In this document: positions 59,820-64,000 of the stretch, piece by piece | How positions within the stretch are numbered: position 1 is the stretch's first letter | Layout: every line of letters starts with the position of its first letter | NCBI GenBank assembly: GCA_947630215.1 | Contig: CANRGX010000002.1 | Span: 1-64,000 of the forward strand | Source: an uncultured Eisenbergiella sp. | Lineage (GTDB): Bacteria > Bacillota > Clostridia > Lachnospirales > Lachnospiraceae | Reading direction: 5' to 3' | Length of the DNA stretch: 64,000 bases | The notes under the pieces: model-generated | Told to the model about the DNA's origin: nothing | Databases searched by the model: none | Seen by the model: the letters and a program-made list of their open reading frames with translations, nothing else | Program-made: the position numbers and the translations under genes

Positions 59820-62153
59820 ATGGAAAAGACGGAAGACAAGACAACTGAATTAAAGGCCACCGAACTTGTGCTGGACGACGGGCGGATCGAGGATATCCGG
59901 GAATATACCAGCCCGGAGGAGCTGTATCGGGATCTGATCGCGCGGGTGCGCAAATACCATCCGTCCGATGATATTTCCATGATCGAAAAGGCGTACCGCA
60001 TAGCCAGCGAGGCGCATAAGGATCAGGTGCGTAAATCCGGGGAGCCCTATATCATCCATCCGCTGTGCGTGGCCATTATCCTGGCGGATCTGGAGCTGGA
60101 TAAGGAAACCATTGTGGCCGGGCTTCTGCATGACGTGGTGGAGGATACCATCATGACGCAGGAGCAGATCACGGAAGAATTTGGCGCGGACGTGGCGCTT
60201 TTGGTGGATGGCGTGACCAAGCTGCAGCATCTGCACATGGCGGACAATTCGGGCAACAAAACCGAAGTGCAGCTGGAAATGCAGGCGGAAAATCTGCGCA
60301 AGATGTTCATGGCCATGGCGAAGGACATCCGGGTCATCATGATCAAGCTGGCGGACCGGCTGCACAATATGAGAACCTTAAAGCACATGCCCCACGACCG
60401 GCAGATCCGCATCGCCCGGGAGACGATGGACATTTACGCGCCCATTGCCCAGCGTCTTGGTATTTCCAAAATCAAGGTGGAGTTAGACGATCTTTCCCTG
60501 AAATATCTGGAGCCGGACGTATATTACGATCTGGCTGAAAAGATCGCCATGCGCAAGAGCGAGCGGGAAAAATATATCGAGAGCATCGTGGTGGAGGTGT
60601 CCGCCCACATTGAAAAGGCGGGGATCAAGGCCCATATCGACGGCAGGGTGAAGCACTTCTTCAGCATTTACAAGAAGATGAAGAACCAGAATAAGACCAT
60701 CGATCAGATCTACGACCTGTTCGCGGTCCGCATCATTGTGGATACGGTCAAGGACTGCTATGCGGCGCTGGGCGTGATTCATGAAATGTATAAGCCCATA
60801 CCGGGCCGCTTCAAGGATTATATCGCAATGCCCAAGCCCAATATGTACCAGTCGCTGCACACCACGCTGATTGGCAGCACCGGGCAGCCCTTCGAGATCC
60901 AGATCCGCACCTACGAGATGCACCGGGTGGCGGAGTACGGCATTGCGGCGCACTGGAAATATAAGGAAGTCTCCGACGGGAAAAAGGTGGAGGAGCAGGA
61001 GGCGGAGAAGCTGACCTGGCTGCGTCAGATTCTGGAATGGCAGCGGGAAATGTCCGATAACAAAGAGTTCATGAATATGCTCAAAAGCGATCTGGATCTC
61101 TTTTCGGACAGCGTATACTGCTTTACCCCCACCGGCGACGTCAAGACGCTTCCGGCGGGTTCTACGACCATAGATTTTGCCTACAGCGTGCACACCGCGG
61201 TGGGCAACAAGATGATCGGCGCCCGGGTCAACGGCAGACTGGTGACCATCAACTATGAGATCCAAAACGGCGATCAGGTGGAGATCTTAACCTCCCAGAA
61301 CTCCCGTGGGCCCAGCCGGGACTGGCTGTCGGTGGTCAAGAGCAGCCAGGCGAAGAACAAGATCAACCAGTGGTTCAAGCATGAACTGAAGGAAGAAAAT
61401 ATCGTAAAGGGGAAGGAACTGCTTTATTCCTACTGTAAAAGCAGGGGCTTTAACCTGGGTGAGATCCTGACGCCGGAATATCAGGCCGTGGTGCAGAAGA
61501 AGTACGGCTTTATGGACTGGAACTCCCTGCTGGCGGCCGTCGGGCACGGGGCCCTGAAGGAGGGCCAGATTGCCAACCGGATGCAGGAGCTGTACGAAAG
61601 AGATCATCCCAAGACCGCTACCAATGAGGAAATTCTGGCCCAGATCGCGGAAAACGGCACGGATCAGAACCGGCAGATGCACCAGAAGAACAAAAGCGGG
61701 ATCGTGGTGAAGGGGATTCACGACGTAGCGGTGCGTTTTTCCCGGTGCTGTTCTCCGGTGCCGGGGGACGAGATCGTGGGTTTTGTCACCAGAGGCAGGG
61801 GCATATCCATTCACCGCACCGACTGTATCAATATTCTCAATCTGCCCGAAATCGAGCGGCCGAGACTCATCGAGGCGGAGTGGGAACAGCCGGAAAAGGG
61901 GGCGCAGGGAGAAAAGTACGCGGCGGGGCTCAATATATTTGCCCATGACCGGAGCGGCCTTCTGGCCGACATCACCAAGGCGCTGACGGAGCGCAACGTG
62001 AGCATCATCTCCCTCAACACCCGCACCAATAAGCAGGGGATGGCGTCGATCTCCATTTCCTTTGAGATCATGAGCCGGGAGGAGCTGGCGGAAATTTCCT
62101 CCAAGCTGTCCGGGATTCCCAGCATTGTGGATATCGAACGGACTACCGGGTGA
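59820..62153 (+). CDS. relA: Bifunctional (p)ppGpp synthetase/hydrolase
   Basis: This 777-residue Rel enzyme balances the stringent-response alarmone. Its HD hydrolase domain has IIHPLCVAIILADLELDKET and GLLHDVVEDT, all intact, followed by KLADRLHNMRTL. The synthetase has RFKDYIAMPKPNMYQSLHTTLIG. A TGS domain (VYCFTPTGDVKTLPAGSTTIDFAYSVHTAVGNKM) and a C-terminal ACT domain (AGLNIFAHDRSGLLADITKAL) follow. The upstream 45 residues are a variable tail. The ribosome site GAAGGTACAGGT is weak, so it may be partly coupled to apt. Confidence 0.95.
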   Translation: MEKTEDKTTELKATELVLDDGRIEDIREYTSPEELYRDLIARVRKYHPSDDISMIEKAYRIASEAHKDQVRKSGEPYIIHPLCVAIILADLELDKETIVAGLLHDVVEDTIMTQEQITEEFGADVALLVDGVTKLQHLHMADNSGNKTEVQLEMQAENLRKMFMAMAKDIRVIMIKLADRLHNMRTLKHMPHDRQIRIARETMDIYAPIAQRLGISKIKVELDDLSLKYLEPDVYYDLAEKIAMRKSEREKYIESIVVEVSAHIEKAGIKAHIDGRVKHFFSIYKKMKNQNKTIDQIYDLFAVRIIVDTVKDCYAALGVIHEMYKPIPGRFKDYIAMPKPNMYQSLHTTLIGSTGQPFEIQIRTYEMHRVAEYGIAAHWKYKEVSDGKKVEEQEAEKLTWLRQILEWQREMSDNKEFMNMLKSDLDLFSDSVYCFTPTGDVKTLPAGSTTIDFAYSVHTAVGNKMIGARVNGRLVTINYEIQNGDQVEILTSQNSRGPSRDWLSVVKSSQAKNKINQWFKHELKEENIVKGKELLYSYCKSRGFNLGEILTPEYQAVVQKKYGFMDWNSLLAAVGHGALKEGQIANRMQELYERDHPKTATNEEILAQIAENGTDQNRQMHQKNKSGIVVKGIHDVAVRFSRCCSPVPGDEIVGFVTRGRGISIHRTDCINILNLPEIERPRLIEAEWEQPEKGAQGEKYAAGLNIFAHDRSGLLADITKALTERNVSIISLNTRTNKQGMASISISFEIMSREELAEISSKLSGIPSIVDIERTTG

Positions 62154-62219
62154 CAGATAAGATAAGACCGGAAAGGCAAAAGGGCCGCTGCAGACGGCGG
62201 GGCCGGAATGGAGAGACAA

Positions 62220-62852
62220 ATGGAAAACGTCAGGATAGGACGCATGACGCTGGGCGTCTGCGCCACCAACTGTTATTTTCTGTATCGGGAAGGCAGCCAG
62301 AAGATTATTTTTATCGATCCGGCGGATCGGGGAGCGGATATTTATGCGGCGCTGACCGGGAAGGGCTTTCTCGTGGAGGCCATCCTGCTGACCCACGGGC
62401 ACTTTGACCATATCTGGGGGGCGGCCAGGCTGCGCGAGCTGACCGGCGCGAAAATCTATGCGCTGGAGGCGGAGAAGGTGGTCTGCCAGGACGCCTACGT
62501 GAACGTTTCCGCCCAGATGGGCAGAAAGGCCGTCATCGATCCGGACGAGTGGCTGACGGACGGACAAAAGCTGCAAGCGGCGGATCTTACTCTCCAGGTG
62601 ATCGCCACGCCGGGGCACACCATCGGAAGCGCCTGTTATTATGTGCCGGAAGCCGGAATCCTGGTGGCGGGGGACACGCTGTTTGCGGGATCTGTGGGCA
62701 GGACGGATTTTCCCACCGGAAGCATGAGCAAGCTGGTGCGTTCCATAAAAGAGAAGCTGTTTGTGCTGCCGGAGGATACCAGGGTTTACCCCGGACACGG
62801 GGAATCTACCACAATCGGGGAGGAAATGCGGAATAATCCGTATTGTCAGTAG
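62220..62852 (+). CDS. MBL-fold hydrolase, glyoxalase-II-like
   Basis: This 210-residue enzyme has the metal site LLTHGHFDHIWGAARL (H-x-H-x-D-H), then TPGHTIGSACYYVPEAGILVAGDTLFAGSVGRTDFPTGS and VYPGHGESTTIGEEM, the pattern of hydroxyacylglutathione-hydrolase-like enzymes. The ATG at 62220 has GGAGAGACAA just before it; one at 62208 is less well placed. It sits between the (p)ppGpp gene and hemZ, as in other Lachnospiraceae. Confidence 0.92.
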   Translation: MENVRIGRMTLGVCATNCYFLYREGSQKIIFIDPADRGADIYAALTGKGFLVEAILLTHGHFDHIWGAARLRELTGAKIYALEAEKVVCQDAYVNVSAQMGRKAVIDPDEWLTDGQKLQAADLTLQVIATPGHTIGSACYYVPEAGILVAGDTLFAGSVGRTDFPTGSMSKLVRSIKEKLFVLPEDTRVYPGHGESTTIGEEMRNNPYCQ

Positions 62853-62859
62853 ACGACAG

Positions 62860-64000
62860 ATGATCATTGTCACATTGAACGAAGACAAGTATGCATATGA
62901 CATTCATTCTCTGGTCAAGGCCTTTTATCCCCAGCAGGAGGTAAAGGTTTTTCTGGAGGGAACAAAAGAGCTGCGAAGCGGTGAAGGGCTTCCTGCTTTT
63001 TTTGTGCGCTTTGAACCGGCGGAAATCCGGGTGGGAGCGCGGACAGAGGAAACCGGGGAAACGCCGGCGGATACGGCGCGGCCTTTATGGGAGGGCAGGA
63101 CGGCCCTGCAGGATCCGCAGGATCGGGTCGCGGTGAAAAACGATCTGAAACGGCTTTTATACGCCATGCTCTGCGAACTGACCCACAAAGAGCTGCCCTG
63201 GGGGGCGCTGACCGGCATCCGCCCGGTGAAGATGGCCATGCAGCTTTTGGAGCAGGGACAGACGGAGGATCAGATCCGCCGTTTTATGCGGGAAGCCTAT
63301 CTGGTCAGTGAGAGGAAAGCGGCGCTGGCAACGGAGATCGCCCAGCGGGAGCGCCGGATTCTTTCGGACATTCACTATGAAAACGGATACAGTCTGTACG
63401 TGGGGATCCCCTTTTGCCCCACCACCTGTCTGTACTGTTCTTTCACTTCTTATCCCATCGGCGCCTGGAAAAAACGGGTTTCGGAATACCTGGACGCCAT
63501 GGAAAAAGAACTGGATTTCGTGCGGGAAGCCTTTTCCCATAAGATTTTAGACAGTGTCTATATCGGGGGCGGCACGCCCACCACGCTGGAGCCGGAGGAA
63601 CTGGACCGGCTGCTTTGCGCCATTGAGGAAAAACTGGATCTTTCCCATACGCTGGAATTTACGGTGGAAGCGGGAAGGGCGGACAGCATCACCGCAGAGA
63701 AACTGCGGGTGCTGAAAAAACACGGCGTCAGCCGGATTTCCGTCAATCCCCAGACCATGAACCAGGAAACGCTGCAGGTCATCGGCAGGCGGCACACGGT
63801 GGAACAGGTCAGGGAGGCGTTTTTGTTGGCACGCCGGGAAGGGTTTGACAACATCAACATGGATCTGATCCTGGGTCTGCCGGGGGAAGGAACAGAACAG
63901 GTGGCCAATACAATGGCGCAGATCCGTTTGCTGGGGCCGGACAATCTGACCGTCCATTCCCTGGCGGTCAAGCGGGCGTCGCGTCTGAGCCAGTGGATAT
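62860..64000 (+). CDS. hemZ: HemZ-type radical SAM protein, cut by the window end
   Basis: This gene continues past the window; 380 residues are visible. It has about 180 N-terminal residues ahead of the cluster motif VGIPFCPTTCLYCSFTSYP (C-x3-C-x2-C) and then SVYIGGGTPTTLEPEELDRLL, VEAGRADSITAEKLRVLK, SVNPQTMNQETLQVIGRRH and MDLILGLPGEG. This is the HemN-like oxygen-independent coproporphyrinogen dehydrogenase family, HemZ branch with its longer N-terminus. Whether it truly makes protoporphyrinogen is uncertain, as many members turn out to be heme chaperones. It starts eight bases after the MBL gene. Confidence 0.92.
   Translation, partial: MIIVTLNEDKYAYDIHSLVKAFYPQQEVKVFLEGTKELRSGEGLPAFFVRFEPAEIRVGARTEETGETPADTARPLWEGRTALQDPQDRVAVKNDLKRLLYAMLCELTHKELPWGALTGIRPVKMAMQLLEQGQTEDQIRRFMREAYLVSERKAALATEIAQRERRILSDIHYENGYSLYVGIPFCPTTCLYCSFTSYPIGAWKKRVSEYLDAMEKELDFVREAFSHKILDSVYIGGGTPTTLEPEELDRLLCAIEEKLDLSHTLEFTVEAGRADSITAEKLRVLKKHGVSRISVNPQTMNQETLQVIGRRHTVEQVREAFLLARREGFDNINMDLILGLPGEGTEQVANTMAQIRLLGPDNLTVHSLAVKRASRLSQWI

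Overview
The window looks like chromosomal DNA of an anaerobic Gram-positive of the class Clostridia, most likely a Lachnospiraceae gut bacterium. Support comes from strong AGGAGG ribosome sites, a GC-rich backbone with short intergenic gaps, the oxygen-independent nrdD-nrdG ribonucleotide reductase, a HemZ-type radical SAM protein, an NADP-type glutamate dehydrogenase, and the order apt - relA/spoT - MBL hydrolase - hemZ, which I remember from that family. The genus cannot be fixed from this sequence alone.

Region 1 (1-8.7 kb) is accessory DNA. An IS110-type transposase is followed by a strikingly AT-rich block: a PlsC-like acyltransferase, a radical SAM/SPASM protein, a 50-residue Cys-rich peptide with an excellent ribosome site, and then a second PlsC-like acyltransferase of more ordinary composition. 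I read this as a small peptide-modification (RiPP-like) locus with a possible acylation step; it is the best candidate here for an undescribed system. After it come an XRE repressor, small DNA-binding proteins, a KilA-N gene broken by a one-base frameshift, and a DUF1016/PD-(D/E)XK nuclease whose natural N-terminus is damaged.

Region 2 (8.7-34.4 kb) is backbone. It holds a phosphoesterase, a cytosolic BMP-like receptor fused to a ParB-like domain, an EAL protein, two aldo/keto reductases around hflK-hflC, a DUF2974 hydrolase, a membrane acyltransferase, tRNA-Leu(CAG), and pheA followed by a tightly spaced run: DUF815 ATPase, Ppx/GppA-HD, polyphosphate kinase, Maf, HAD phosphatase and an unusual HAD-phosphatase/transcription-factor fusion. 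A reverse-strand set (YbiT-like ABC-F, PHP phosphoesterase, Cof-type HAD) closes it.

Region 3 (34.5-51.6 kb) is also backbone: tRNA-Arg(CCG), an anchored SH3 protein, gdhA, a nucleoside salvage operon (punA-cdd-amidohydrolase) followed by an NCS2 purine permease, a membrane-anchored MutS-like ATPase, RNase HI, a WYL regulator and a dNTP operon (nrdD-nrdG-dut).

Region 4 (51.6-55.4 kb) is a second accessory island: a macro-domain protein with an extra C-terminal domain, an AT-rich endonuclease/exonuclease/phosphatase-fold protein, a decayed gene fragment, a VWA protein, and a RelB-like/PIN-like toxin-antitoxin pair.

Region 5 (55.4-64 kb) returns to backbone: a serpin lipoprotein, a REC-HD-GYP-GGDEF protein, adenine phosphoribosyltransferase, the bifunctional (p)ppGpp enzyme, an MBL hydrolase and the start of hemZ, which runs off the window. 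Functions are assigned by reading motifs and from memory of families; no database search was possible.
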